From Candidatus Bathyarchaeota archaeon (lineage in GTDB: Archaea; Thermoproteota; Bathyarchaeia; Bathyarchaeales; Bathycorpusculaceae): DNA of 64,000 nucleotides. Shown piece by piece: positions 25,911 through 34,635 of this stretch. The notes under the pieces were generated by a model. The model searched no databases. It worked only from the letters and a program-made list of their open reading frames with translations, and was not told where the DNA came from. Both the position numbers and the translations under genes were made by a program. Where the stretch lies: the NCBI GenBank assembly GCA_026014545.1, contig JAOZIH010000001.1:124001-188000 (forward strand). The letters run 5' to 3'. Every line of letters starts with the position of its first letter. Position 1 is the stretch's first letter.

Positions 25911-27116
25911 ATGAAAAAGTTGCGCTTAGCCGTTTTTAACACGCAGCCGCCGCACCTCTACTTTGGCGGTGTAGAACGCCGCATAATGGAAACGGCTAAG
26001 CTACTCCGCAATGACGTAGATATGACGGTTTACTGCGGCACGAAAGCAGGCTTCAAAACGCCCACGTGCCTCGACGGCGCCACAATCATACCCTGCTTCT
26101 CCACAGATACCGCATATCCATTGGATAACTGGTTTTTCAACCGAACCATCTCGGCTGCCGCAGAGGGCATTAAGGCGGATGTTTATGAGGCGCATGCGGT
26201 CAGCGGCTACGGCTTCTTGCAGGCGCTGAAAAAGCGAAAAATGAGAAAGCCGTTCATACAGACGGTGCACGGCGTCCTAGCAGACGAGTACATGAAGGCG
26301 CTTCAAGGTGGCGCGCTGACGTTGAGGGCGAGGCTTGCGAACCATTTCATGGGGCAACTCGCTCGGCTGGAGAAAGACGCATCGCAAAATGCTACGTTAG
26401 TAGTGACCGTTAGCAAATACTCCGCTCAAAAAATCACCCAATACTATAACGTGGATAGGGCGAAGATAAGAGTAGCATCCAACGGCGTCGACATCCAAAA
26501 ATTCAGACCCATGGAAAACCGTGAGGAAATCAGGCGGCAAATTGGCGTAGCGGACAGGCCATGCGTTCTTTTCGTGGGCAGATTAATCCCCAGAAAAGGG
26601 CTCTCCTTCCTGGTTGAAGCCGCCAAGCAAATAGTCAAGGAGTTCAAGGATGCTGTGTTCCTAATTGTCGGCGACGGCCCAATGCGCAGCCAGCTTTTGG
26701 CTTATCTGAAGGAAATAAACTTGTTGGGTAATTTCATTTTTCTCGGCGATGTAAATGAACAGCAGCTGCCCGCGTTGTATAATTGTGCGGATGTTTTTGT
26801 TTTGCCATCCATTCAAGAGGGCTTAGGCATAGTCCTGCTGGAGGCGCAAGCTACCGCGATACCAGTCGTCGCCTTCGATGTGGGCGGCGTAGACGAAGCG
26901 ATGAGGGCGGGGGAAACGGGTTTGTTGGTTAAACCTGATAGCCGCGAGTTAGCGGGCGCTATTCTGAAGCTTCTCTCAAATGTGCATTTAAGAGCGAAAA
27001 TGGGAGCGGAGGGCCGCAAGTTTGTCTCAAAGCACTTTTCTTGGCAAAGCTGCGCCCAAAAAATGCTGCAGGTTTACCGTGAAGCTTTAGCATTTGACGC
27101 CTACGGCTTTCGCTAG
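25911..27116 (+). CDS. glycosyltransferase family 4 (GT-B fold)
   Basis: A nucleotide-sugar-dependent glycosyltransferase of 401 residues. The N-terminal domain has FGGVERRI near residue 18, the usual Gly-rich GT4 start, and the C-terminal domain holds VLFVGRLIPRKGLSFLVEAA and the EX7E donor-site motif in PSIQEGLGIVLLEAQATAIP with VGGVDEAM after it. It likely acts in surface glycan or S-layer/pilin glycosylation; many exported sequon-rich proteins are encoded here, but the acceptor is not known. Divergent from ileS, overlapping the next gene's end by 30 bases. Confidence 0.9.
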   Translation: MKKLRLAVFNTQPPHLYFGGVERRIMETAKLLRNDVDMTVYCGTKAGFKTPTCLDGATIIPCFSTDTAYPLDNWFFNRTISAAAEGIKADVYEAHAVSGYGFLQALKKRKMRKPFIQTVHGVLADEYMKALQGGALTLRARLANHFMGQLARLEKDASQNATLVVTVSKYSAQKITQYYNVDRAKIRVASNGVDIQKFRPMENREEIRRQIGVADRPCVLFVGRLIPRKGLSFLVEAAKQIVKEFKDAVFLIVGDGPMRSQLLAYLKEINLLGNFIFLGDVNEQQLPALYNCADVFVLPSIQEGLGIVLLEAQATAIPVVAFDVGGVDEAMRAGETGLLVKPDSRELAGAILKLLSNVHLRAKMGAEGRKFVSKHFSWQSCAQKMLQVYREALAFDAYGFR

Positions 27117-27614
27117 GCGCTTAAGGTCGCTGTCGCTCATCCACTCAGTTTTCAAGTACTCGCAGATGCGCTTGTCGCTGAGCCCTAGCCGGCGTGCCTC
27201 CTGCACCGTATAGCGGTAAGCCTCAACCTCGGTCGGCCGGTCCACGTAGTTGTATCGGCTGTCAAAAAGCTCTCTGCCTTCTAGCCACTGCTTAACGTGG
27301 CATAGCTCATGAATTATATCTAAGTAGATGTCAACTTTATCGCCTGTGCTTAGGTAGCGTTTGCTTATCACGAGGTGCCCCGTGGCGCTGTCCACGTACA
27401 TGTAGCCGCCGAGCCATGTGAAGTCAACCTTGAGGTTGCAGAGAACCTCCACTGTTTTTTCGCCGAAAAGCCTTCTTACAGCCTCTACCTTCTCGAAGCC
27501 CCGAAAGTATTCTGTGAAACAGCATGTTGAAACGTTTAGCTGCAATGGCCTGTTTATGGGCAGTTTTCTGAAGAGCCGCGTTACTCTAAACACGAGGTAT
27601 TCAAGCCACTCCAC
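27087..27614 (-). CDS. putative zinc metalloprotease-like protein with HELCH motif
   Basis: A protein of 175 residues containing HELCHVKQWLEG, an HExxH-type motif at about residues 104-108, followed by DRPTEVEAYRYTVQEA where a conserved Glu could be the third zinc ligand. This layout resembles SprT/M48-like or gluzincin-type small metalloproteases. GTG start at 27614. It is the third gene of a minus-strand operon (15-base gap from the gene before) and ends overlapping the glycosyltransferase convergently. Whether it cuts proteins is unproven. Confidence 0.65.
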   Translation of the reverse strand: MEWLEYLVFRVTRLFRKLPINRPLQLNVSTCCFTEYFRGFEKVEAVRRLFGEKTVEVLCNLKVDFTWLGGYMYVDSATGHLVISKRYLSTGDKVDIYLDIIHELCHVKQWLEGRELFDSRYNYVDRPTEVEAYRYTVQEARRLGLSDKRICEYLKTEWMSDSDLKRLAKAVGVKC

Positions 27615-27629
27615 AGCCGTCTGCCGCTC

Positions 27630-28997
27630 CTACCTGAAAGCTGAAAGATACTCGAGTTTCATACCTCTCCGCGCTAACTCCGCGGGATTCTCTACGCAGC
27701 CGATGCTCGCGTCAATATTGCCGTGAATGGGATGGCGCCACATGCTTTCGGGCTTAAGATTAAACTGCAAGGGCACGTCCGTTTTCACGCCATATCGCTC
27801 AGTCAAATCTTTGAGCAGCTTCCCGTCGCGGATGCTATGGCGGATGGCTGTGTAGCTTTGTAAAAGTTTAGGCGCAGCAAAGGCGCCGATGCCATGCCAC
27901 AAAGCTGCATCTTCAGGCGAAGCCAACGAGTAAAGAAAGAACTGAGGCGAAGACGGCGTCTCCGAGAAACTATAATCGGTAAGCTGGGCCCCTTTTATTG
28001 TGAATCGGTCATCAGCCTTCGCGATGCTAACGTCATTGGAATCTATCTCGTTCGGGTAAAGCTGCGTGGTTTGATATGTGACGCTGACGCTTTCCAGCTT
28101 GGTGTCTGCAAAGTGGATTTTGCCTCGTGCAGCACGCTTAGAGCCATAGCCCTTCTTGGAGTGCGGCACAGTCAACAACGTCGTCCGGCTTGTCATACTT
28201 CGTCCCATGCAATTGTACGCTTGGCTTACCGACTTGTAATCCCTGTGCACGCCGCTGATTATGTAGTGCAGTAAGCCGTCTTTGGCTTCGGCCTGCAGCG
28301 TCGTCAGAGGCATGCGCAGCGTGTAAAGCGACAGATCCATTCCGAAGGTTTTGGAGAGTTCTTCCATCTGCGCGTATTTCACGGAGTCCACGAAGTCCAT
28401 GTAGGAGCCGCGGCAGCAGTTAAGTTGACGGCTGATGAGCTCAACCTCTTGCTTTGATATTAATTTGCCTTCATACTTGCGCACGAACTCCTGGTCGATT
28501 TTAAGGTGGTCTGTTTTGACGTAGGCCACGGGAAACGCGCTTTGCCCGCTTGCTACAATGGATTCACGCAGCGGGTTCATGGAGTAACGGTCAGCTTCTA
28601 TCTCGTCGGTATTAAGCAGAAAAGCCACTATTGGGCCCTCAGACGGCTTCTTCAGGGCTTCACAGATTTCGGCGATGTCCGCCGCGTCAGGCGTGTGCAA
28701 GCCATGATTGATGAAGTGGTTTCCGCAGGTTTCCAGCATACGTGCGCCTATGATGCCTTGAACTTCCTCCAGAGTTAACTGCGGATTCGAGTACTCAACT
28801 GAACCGCGCAGGAAAAAGTAGCTACCATCAAATGTTGAGCTAACTTTCTGGCCATTCCTAAACTTAAACAGGGAAACAGCTTTTCCAGACTTTTCCTCTC
28901 TGAAACCGCTGAGCCTTTCAACGAGTATTGTTAAGCATGGCCAGCAGGTTTTAAGGAAATCCTCTATGAGCAGGCGGCATAAATCATTATTATTCAT
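27630..28997 (-). CDS. uncharacterised protein of 455 residues
   Basis: Soluble protein, no signal peptide or membrane helix. I recognise no family. Notable stretches: an N-terminal helical segment with two Cys (KTCWPCLTIL), a Cys pair LNCCRGSYMD in the middle, the basic loop SKKGYGSKRAARGK and a C-terminal MWRHPIHGNID. ATG at 28997, six bases after the GNAT gene's stop and 15 before the metalloprotease-like gene, so the three form one operon. A substrate or target of the neighbouring acetyltransferase or protease would be a natural hypothesis. Confidence 0.6.
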   Translation of the reverse strand: MNNNDLCRLLIEDFLKTCWPCLTILVERLSGFREEKSGKAVSLFKFRNGQKVSSTFDGSYFFLRGSVEYSNPQLTLEEVQGIIGARMLETCGNHFINHGLHTPDAADIAEICEALKKPSEGPIVAFLLNTDEIEADRYSMNPLRESIVASGQSAFPVAYVKTDHLKIDQEFVRKYEGKLISKQEVELISRQLNCCRGSYMDFVDSVKYAQMEELSKTFGMDLSLYTLRMPLTTLQAEAKDGLLHYIISGVHRDYKSVSQAYNCMGRSMTSRTTLLTVPHSKKGYGSKRAARGKIHFADTKLESVSVTYQTTQLYPNEIDSNDVSIAKADDRFTIKGAQLTDYSFSETPSSPQFFLYSLASPEDAALWHGIGAFAAPKLLQSYTAIRHSIRDGKLLKDLTERYGVKTDVPLQFNLKPESMWRHPIHGNIDASIGCVENPAELARRGMKLEYLSAFR

Positions 28998-29003
28998 TAG
29001 GCA

Positions 29004-29846
29004 TTATCCTCGCTCTAAAGATTCTGCGATGTAAATGCATTTTTTAGCTAAAGCAGAACCTAAAAACATTCTCACTACACGAAACTTTTCTCTGAAGCCC
29101 GCCGCATGCAACAGATCAAGCAGCTCGGCCTCTTTTTTGGGTAGACAAACGGAAACGTTAAGTCCTCTTAGGCTGCTTAAAACGGTTTTCAGAAGCTTCT
29201 CCGCTGCCTCAACATGGTTCGCTAGGCATACAAGCGGCCCCACTTCAGCATCCGCGCCATAAACTTTCGCGGCAACATAACCCGAAATTCCATTGCTGTG
29301 AGGCACGATGTAGCATAAATTTTCCGCTTTAAGGATTATCGCTTCCAGCAACTTCTGCCTATCAGCGCCGAGAAACCTGCGGTCAAACTCTATTATTTTT
29401 TGAATATCCGAGTTCTGTGCCCGGCGCGCTGTGGAGTCTTCAGGTGGAAAAGCCGCTGGTTCCCCCTGCAAAACAAGGAATTCAATGTCAGGTTTAAAAC
29501 CGAAACTTGTGTAAAAACTTGTGAGATGCGGATAAGCGTAAAGCCCGATGGTTGCTACTTGCTTGCTTCGCAAGTATGCTATTGCTTGCTTTAACAGAAG
29601 GCTTCCAGCGCCCTCTTTCCGGTAAGCCTCTTTAACTATTAGGTTGCCTATCCACCCGAGGTTGCCGAAGCTGATTGCTGTGCATATACCCAATCGCTCG
29701 GCGCCGCTGAATAGGACGAAGCAGCCTTCAGGCTCAAGCTTCATAATGAATTCGAAATCTTCTACGGTCATGTTCCAACTCATTGTGTTGGAAAGCTGAA
29801 CAGCAAAAGGAAAATCGTCTGCGCTCATTTTTTCTACGTGCATCAT
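29004..29846 (-). CDS. two-domain GNAT acetyltransferase
   Basis: An N-terminal GNAT domain has the acetyl-CoA loop around VKEAYRKEGAGSLLLKQAI (about 72-90, an R/Q-x-x-G-x-G/A pattern). The C-terminal half (about 145-280) resembles the second GNAT-like domain of YitH/HolE-type proteins (RRFLGADRQKLLEAIILKAE). Length 280 fits that group. The substrate is unknown; small-molecule amines are typical. Heads the three-gene minus-strand operon ending at 27087. Confidence 0.82.
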   Translation of the reverse strand: MMHVEKMSADDFPFAVQLSNTMSWNMTVEDFEFIMKLEPEGCFVLFSGAERLGICTAISFGNLGWIGNLIVKEAYRKEGAGSLLLKQAIAYLRSKQVATIGLYAYPHLTSFYTSFGFKPDIEFLVLQGEPAAFPPEDSTARRAQNSDIQKIIEFDRRFLGADRQKLLEAIILKAENLCYIVPHSNGISGYVAAKVYGADAEVGPLVCLANHVEAAEKLLKTVLSSLRGLNVSVCLPKKEAELLDLLHAAGFREKFRVVRMFLGSALAKKCIYIAESLERG

Positions 29847-30005
29847 ATCGTGTTAATCTTTCGCGCTCTGAAACATAAGCCTATAGCCCAATGTTTTCGA
29901 GGATCCTTCAGCTTTTTCTCTGCGAAGCTTAGGGCGGCGGCAGAAGCAGCATGGCACAAGCAGGATTTATTCCTATTTTTCTGATTTTTCAGAATTTTAG
30001 GAAAA

Positions 30006-30016
30006 GTATAAATATT
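30006..30016 (+). promoter_or_regulatory. TATA box of the AbrB-like/arsM unit
   Basis: GTATAAATATT lies about 25-30 bases upstream of the expected transcript start near 30040, and thus downstream of an ATG at 29951 that would extend the gene. This argues for the shorter start at the TTG at 30053. Confidence 0.5.
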
Positions 30017-30052
30017 CCGAATCAATTCACTCCGTGCTATAGGGAAAGCAAA

Positions 30053-30319
30053 TTGTCCAGCGAAAAATGCTGCAAAATCGAAGCAGTAGTCACAGTAGAC
30101 GCCAAGGGACAGATAATTCTTCCAAAAGATTTAAGGGAAAAGGCAAAGCTCGCACCAAACGATAAGCTCGCAGTTATAGGCTGCGAGTGCAGCGGCGAAG
30201 TCTGCTGCTTTGTCATCGTTAAAGCTGATGCGCTTGGTAGCCAAGTGAAAAAGGTGCTTGGGCCAATTTTGCAGGAGGCCTTCCAAGGAGGTGAAGGAAA
30301 TTTAAGGAAGAAAAAGTAA
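30053..30319 (+). CDS. AbrB/SpoVT-type small Cys-containing protein (HgcAB-associated-like)
   Basis: A protein of 88 residues. The core EAVVTVDAKGQIILPKDLREKA is a swapped-hairpin AbrB DNA-binding domain. Unusually it carries Cys pairs: CC near the N-terminus and CEC with EVCC in the middle, as in a small archaeal/bacterial family that databases often label HgcAB-associated; that label is from memory and no hgcAB genes are here. The gene precedes arsM by 5 bases. It may be a metal-responsive regulator or a metallochaperone for the methylation step. Start chosen at TTG 30053 because of the TATA position. Confidence 0.75.
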   Translation: MSSEKCCKIEAVVTVDAKGQIILPKDLREKAKLAPNDKLAVIGCECSGEVCCFVIVKADALGSQVKKVLGPILQEAFQGGEGNLRKKK

Positions 30320-30324
30320 AGCAG

Positions 30325-31110
30325 ATGGTGCGTAAAGCCTACGGGGAAATAGCGAAGGCGGAAAAGTGCGGTTGCGGCTGCAGCTGCGACCCCAGCGTTA
30401 GCGAGAACGCAGGGTATAATCCAGAAGAATTGGGCAGTGTACCTGAAGGCGCAGACCTGAACTTGGGCTGCGGGAACCCTGTGGCTTTGGCGACGCTTAA
30501 GGAAGGCGAAACCGTGGTTGACTTCGGCTCAGGCGCAGGTTTAGACTGCTTCCTGGCAGCGAAAAAAGTAGGTGAAAAGGGACGCGTGATAGGCGTTGAC
30601 ATGACGCCTGAAATGCTTGACAAGGCACGGGAAAACTGCAGACGAAGCGGCTACAAAAACGTGGAATTTCGCTTGGGCGAAATAGAGAACCTGCCCGTTG
30701 CCGACAACACCGCGGACGTAGTAATCAGCAACTGCGTGATTAATCTGTCACCTAACAAGCAGCGAGTGTTCAACGAAGCCTTCCGCGTGCTTAAACCAGG
30801 CGGACGAATGATAATCTCGGACATGGTTCTGCTTAACGAGCTGCCCGAAGCCTTGAAGGAGAACGTGCAGGCGTACATAGGCTGCGTCTCAGGCGCAGAA
30901 ATGAAAACCGAATACCGCCGGCTAATAGAAAACGCAGGCTTCCAACGAGTCGAAGTCATTAAAGAAGCCCATTTGCCACTTGAACTCGTGCTTAGCGACG
31001 CTACTGCAAAAGCTATGGCAAAAAAACTAAAAACATCTGATTATAGCGCTAGGCAGCTTGCCAATTCTGTAGCAAGCGTAACAATTTCAGCGATAAAACC
31101 AAAAAAGTAA
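30325..31110 (+). CDS. arsM: arsenite S-adenosylmethionine methyltransferase
   Basis: A protein of 261 residues that methylates As(III) using SAM. SAM motif I is [11 protein letters not shown] (64-74). The two catalytic cysteines C137 (SNCVINLSP) and C187 (IGCVSGA) are 50 residues apart, as in characterised ArsM. The N-terminus is Cys-rich (KCGCGCSCD), as in many archaeal members. ATG at 30325, right after the AbrB-like gene, one operon. It complements the ACR3 exporter at 14861. Confidence 0.95.
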   Translation: MVRKAYGEIAKAEKCGCGCSCDPSVSENAGYNPEELGSVPEGADLNLGCGNPVALATLKEGETVVDFGSGAGLDCFLAAKKVGEKGRVIGVDMTPEMLDKARENCRRSGYKNVEFRLGEIENLPVADNTADVVISNCVINLSPNKQRVFNEAFRVLKPGGRMIISDMVLLNELPEALKENVQAYIGCVSGAEMKTEYRRLIENAGFQRVEVIKEAHLPLELVLSDATAKAMAKKLKTSDYSARQLANSVASVTISAIKPKK

Positions 31111-31147
31111 ATCATTCTTCCTTTTTTCGAATCAATCGCAGAAGTAG

Positions 31148-31228
31148 GGGGAATCCTGCCCCATAAGGGAGAAAGGAGAAGGGAGAGGGAGAATTTTTAG
31201 AAGGTGGAGCTTTGGGGCAGGATTCTCC
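31148..31228. repeat. 16-bp inverted repeat with purine-rich spacer
   Basis: The left arm GGGGAATCCTGCCCCA (31148-31163) and right arm TGGGGCAGGATTCTCC (31213-31228) pair at 15 of 16 positions. The 49-base spacer is nearly all purine on the plus strand (repeated GGGAGA/GGAGAA). It lies 38 bases after the arsM stop, too GC-rich and too long for a simple terminator. In RNA it would form a strong stem with a purine loop. It may be a structured 3' region, a remnant of a small mobile element, or a regulatory RNA. Confidence 0.55.
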
Positions 31229-31367
31229 AACTCTCGGCTTTTCATTTATCAGGGAGTATATAAAAGTTATATGAATCCAGAATCCATTTTATCATAAAAA
31301 ATGAATAAAACTATACATGAAAGCGGCACGAGTTATTTGTAGGAGAAACCTTTTTTAGGAGATAACC

Positions 31368-31427
31368 ATGAGCAAGCAGCATGGATGCATAGCTTATGTT
31401 GGGCGGACTGTTTGGCGTAGCCTCTAA
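31368..31427 (+). CDS. possible 19-codon leader ORF overlapping the PurF-like gene
   Basis: ATG at 31368 has the best ribosome site in the area (AGGAGAT, 5-6 bases upstream) and reads MSKQHGCIAYVGRTVWRSL before a TAA at 31425. It overlaps the first 32 bases of the following gene in another frame. It may be a leader peptide with translational coupling, or a sign of a one-base error near the start of the downstream gene. Confidence 0.3.
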   Translation: MSKQHGCIAYVGRTVWRSL

Positions 31428-32919
31428 AGATGATTGCGCAAAAGAACTGTTTTTCGGAACAGACTACCACACGCATCTTGGCACGGAAGTTGGCGGCTTA
31501 GCCCTACTTGACGGCGACATAACAATATTCTCCCACGACATCAGCAACAGCCAATTCAAATCAAAGTTCGGCAAGCACTACGGAAAACTGAAAGGCAAAC
31601 TCGGCATAGGCGTCATCAGCGACACAAAAGAGGAGCAACCAATCAAATTTGAGGCAAAAATCGGAAATTTCGCTCTCTGCACAATTGGTTTAATAAAAAA
31701 TTCGAAAGAACTCTATGCAGAACTTGTCAAAGAGGGTGCCACGTTCAAGAAATCAAGACAAAAGGCCGGCGCAACCATTCTCAACCAGACAGAAATTGTT
31801 GGCGAGCTCATATGCCGAGGCGCCAGCATAGCCGATGGCATAGCGAAAATGTACGAGAAAATTGAGGGGTCAATTTCTCTGCTTCTGCTCTCAGAGAACG
31901 AGCGCGCCATATACGCGGTCGGAGACACCTTTCCTTTGGTGGTCGGTTCGAAGGAGCAAAGCTGGGCAGTTGCCTCCGAAACCACGGGTTTCCCGAACTT
32001 GGGATATGAAGCCTTCAAGTTTCTCGATTACCGCGAAATCGTCTCATTTGACGAAAACGGCTTAAAAACTCGAGTGCCCACTCATGGCAAAAAGCGGTTT
32101 TGCCCATTTCTTCATGTGTACTCAGGCTTTCCAGCGTCGGATTTTTACGGCATAAACTCTGAAATCGTTAGAGAACGATGCGGCGGATTCTTAGCCGAAA
32201 ACGACAACGTAAAAGCCGACCTAGTCTTGGGCATTGCAGACTCAGGACTGCCGCACTCGGTTGGCTATGTTAAAAGAAAAATTGAGATAGCCAAAGAAAA
32301 AATCCGGGAATACCTCTCAGAATTCAAGCAAGGTAAAATCGCTTCAGAAGAACTTGAAAAAAGAGTAAACGCTATTCTAGAATTGGTTGCACCACTTAGA
32401 CGCCCGCTGATCAAATACACGCCCGGATGGGGCAGAAGCTACATTCCACCGGTTCAGCGTAAGCGAGAGCTTATTGCGAAATATAAGCAAGTGCCTAATC
32501 CGCAGATGATAAGGGGTAAGAGCATAATTCTGGTAGACGACTCGATAAGGCGGGGTACGCAGCTGCAGAATTTGTTGCGGGACAAGATTTTGCCCTTCAA
32601 GCCCAAAGAAATACATGGAAGAATAGCCTCGCCACCGCAGCTTCACCCTTGCATTTTCGACTTAACAACTAAAAACAGCGACTTGGCTACGCATAAAAGC
32701 CTAAACGGAATTGAGCAGGGCAGCGATTTTGCGGATTACATTGACCCATCAACCGAGAAATACAAGGGCATGGTGGAGGAGATAAGAAAGCGCATAGGAT
32801 TTACAACACTACGGTTCCTCACATTAGAAGAGATGATCCGAGCGGTAATTGAAGCGCCAAACAACCAGAACCTGAAAAGAGAAGACCTTTGCACCTACTG
32901 CTGGACAGGACGCTTTTGA
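31396..32919 (+). CDS. PurF-like amidophosphoribosyltransferase paralogue lacking the N-terminal Cys
   Basis: A protein of 507 residues with an N-terminal Ntn (class II glutamine amidotransferase-like) domain and a C-terminal phosphoribosyltransferase domain; the PRPP-binding motif IILVDDSIRRGTQ is at about residues 376-388. True PurF starts with Cys1 (CGxxG); here the start reads MLGGLFGVASKDDC, with Gly where the nucleophile should be, so glutamine hydrolysis by the usual mechanism is not possible. A conserved bacterial/archaeal subgroup with such a start exists to my knowledge. It may use ammonia or have another role. The C-terminus has CTYCWTG. The ATG at 31396 has no good Shine-Dalgarno of its own. 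Confidence 0.82.
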   Translation: MLGGLFGVASKDDCAKELFFGTDYHTHLGTEVGGLALLDGDITIFSHDISNSQFKSKFGKHYGKLKGKLGIGVISDTKEEQPIKFEAKIGNFALCTIGLIKNSKELYAELVKEGATFKKSRQKAGATILNQTEIVGELICRGASIADGIAKMYEKIEGSISLLLLSENERAIYAVGDTFPLVVGSKEQSWAVASETTGFPNLGYEAFKFLDYREIVSFDENGLKTRVPTHGKKRFCPFLHVYSGFPASDFYGINSEIVRERCGGFLAENDNVKADLVLGIADSGLPHSVGYVKRKIEIAKEKIREYLSEFKQGKIASEELEKRVNAILELVAPLRRPLIKYTPGWGRSYIPPVQRKRELIAKYKQVPNPQMIRGKSIILVDDSIRRGTQLQNLLRDKILPFKPKEIHGRIASPPQLHPCIFDLTTKNSDLATHKSLNGIEQGSDFADYIDPSTEKYKGMVEEIRKRIGFTTLRFLTLEEMIRAVIEAPNNQNLKREDLCTYCWTGRF

Positions 32920-33007
32920 TTAAATCAGCACCAATAGTGCAGATATGTAAAAGGATTATAGCAAGAACGCCCATTAGCCGTAATTCGTGGATAAGGCGAG
33001 TTCGCGC

Positions 33008-33670
33008 ATGTTGATTGCAGGCGTTGATGAAGCAGGCCGTGGCTGCGTTATCGGCCCGTTAGTTATTGCCGGCGTCATGGTGAAAGAAGAGCAGCTGCCC
33101 CTTCTAATTCAGTTGGGCGTAAAAGATTCAAAGCTTCTTTCTCCGAAAAAGCGTGAAGCACTCGCCGCCGAAATTACTCGCTTAGCAGAAAAATGCTTGA
33201 TCCTTAAGTTATCGCCAAGGGAAATCGATCAGGCAGTGGAATGCAAAAGAAGATTGTATAAACTGAACAGGCTGGAAGCGCAAACCATGGCGCAGATAAT
33301 AAACGCCTTGAAGCCGTGCATTGCTTACGTAGATGCAGCCGACGTAATAGAGGACCGCTTTAGGCAGCACATCCAAGAATGCTTAACCGTCAGAGCCGCA
33401 ATCATCTCGAGGCATAAGGCTGACAGAATTTATCCCATTGTTTCCGCGGCGTCCATTATAGCGAAAGTGGAACGTGACAGAGAAATCGAGGCTTTAAAAG
33501 CCGAGTACGGCGACTTTGGCAGCGGATACTTAGCAGATAAAAAAACAACGAAGTTTCTAAGAGAGTGGCTGAAAACCCATGGTGAATACGCGGACTGTGT
33601 TAGGAAATCATGGAAACCGGCGAAGCAGGTTAGAAGCGAAAATGATGCAGCTCAAAAGAAACTTGGCTAA
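33008..33670 (+). CDS. rnhB: ribonuclease HII
   Basis: Cleaves RNA in RNA/DNA hybrids, including single misincorporated ribonucleotides. The catalytic acidic residues are visible: IAGVDEAGRG (Asp, Glu), YVDAAD and a fourth Asp in HKADRIYPIVSAASI. About 220 residues from the ATG at 33008, which puts the GVDEAGRG motif five residues in, as in archaeal enzymes; a GTG at 32987 would add seven residues. Ends 4 bases into the convergent regulator gene. Confidence 0.93.
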   Translation: MLIAGVDEAGRGCVIGPLVIAGVMVKEEQLPLLIQLGVKDSKLLSPKKREALAAEITRLAEKCLILKLSPREIDQAVECKRRLYKLNRLEAQTMAQIINALKPCIAYVDAADVIEDRFRQHIQECLTVRAAIISRHKADRIYPIVSAASIIAKVERDREIEALKAEYGDFGSGYLADKKTTKFLREWLKTHGEYADCVRKSWKPAKQVRSENDAAQKKLG

Positions 33671-34635
33671 AAGCTGGCAATTAAGTCTTCAGGCGCGCGT
33701 ATTTCGGCTAATTCATCCATTCCAACGCAATGCACGTCCCTACCAGAGTGTTTTTGCCCATTTGTAATTAAAACTGGGTACGCGCAGACTACACGGCAGA
33801 TGCTTAAGAATTCGTCTATTCTGTTGTCCAAGTTCTTTTCGCCGTTAACGGTTACGCTTCCAACAATCGCATATCGCTCATTTGGAACATTTATGACAAA
33901 ATCAAAAGGTGCCTTTTCAACGGGAAAAATATCGCAGAAAGCGAATTTACTGAAAATTTTCTGAAGTTGCACTTTGCCAGCGAAATCATGTCTCATTTTT
34001 CTAGTGCGCCATCTGCGATGTTTCTTTGCATGTCCAAGAATATTGATGGGCTTTGCAACAGGAACCCCGAGAGTCTGAGCCAGCTTGTACGCTGACGCCA
34101 CTGACGCCCTAGCCATACCTCTCTCGTAACCATAAAGTGTTCTGCGAGAAACACCTATCATTGCCGCAAGTTTGCCAATGGAAAGACCAAGCTCCTTCCG
34201 TTTTTTCTCGATAAGCGTACCATCAATTTCAACGGTGTACCCGCCGGGTCCAGCGTAAACGAGCGGATTCGCGGTTTGGGACACTATGTTTTTCAAAGTT
34301 TTTGCTGTTATCACGAAAATCGAATACCGCGAGTACACTGTGTCATCTTCCAAGGGCTTGCCATGCGCATGCTGGCTAATTATCAAGGAAGCCGCAGAAA
34401 GACGATCAGCGATTACTCTGAGTTCCTGAGCGTCTTGGAAGGAAAAAGTGTCGGCGTCAAAGTTAACCTTTACTAGGAGAGTTTTATCGTTTTTTCTTGC
34501 TGCAAAATCGAAGCAGCTTGGGCGTGAACAGCATAATTGGGAAACCTGAAAGCCGGCTTCTTTCAGTTCGACGCCGACGTTGACCGCATCGGCAGTTTCC
34601 CGATGGTTCATTCCGCTGTCACGGCTAAATACCAA
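33667..34635 (-). CDS. archaeal XRE-type HTH regulator with N-terminal nuclease-like domain
   Basis: A protein of 322 residues. The middle part carries a Cro/C1-type HTH: LGLSIGKLAAMIGVSRRTLYGYERG (about 150-175). The N-terminal segment FDFAARKNDKTLLVKV resembles the core strands of restriction-endonuclease-like folds (D...x-x-K pattern). This architecture is that of a conserved archaeal family annotated as putative HTH-type transcriptional regulatory protein. The target is unknown. No operon partner; stop overlaps rnhB's end by 4 bases. Confidence 0.83.
   Translation of the reverse strand: MVFSRDSGMNHRETADAVNVGVELKEAGFQVSQLCCSRPSCFDFAARKNDKTLLVKVNFDADTFSFQDAQELRVIADRLSAASLIISQHAHGKPLEDDTVYSRYSIFVITAKTLKNIVSQTANPLVYAGPGGYTVEIDGTLIEKKRKELGLSIGKLAAMIGVSRRTLYGYERGMARASVASAYKLAQTLGVPVAKPINILGHAKKHRRWRTRKMRHDFAGKVQLQKIFSKFAFCDIFPVEKAPFDFVINVPNERYAIVGSVTVNGEKNLDNRIDEFLSICRVVCAYPVLITNGQKHSGRDVHCVGMDELAEIRAPEDLIASF

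Noticed and set aside
25811-25942. 44-residue N-terminal extension of IleRS
   Set aside because: It overlaps the divergent glycosyltransferase start and the ATG at 25810 gives the usual archaeal IleRS N-terminus.
29951-30052. Upstream ATG extension of the AbrB-like gene
   Set aside because: The ATG lies upstream of the TATA box at 30006-30016, so it would not be in the transcript, and the extension is hydrophobic and unlike the family.
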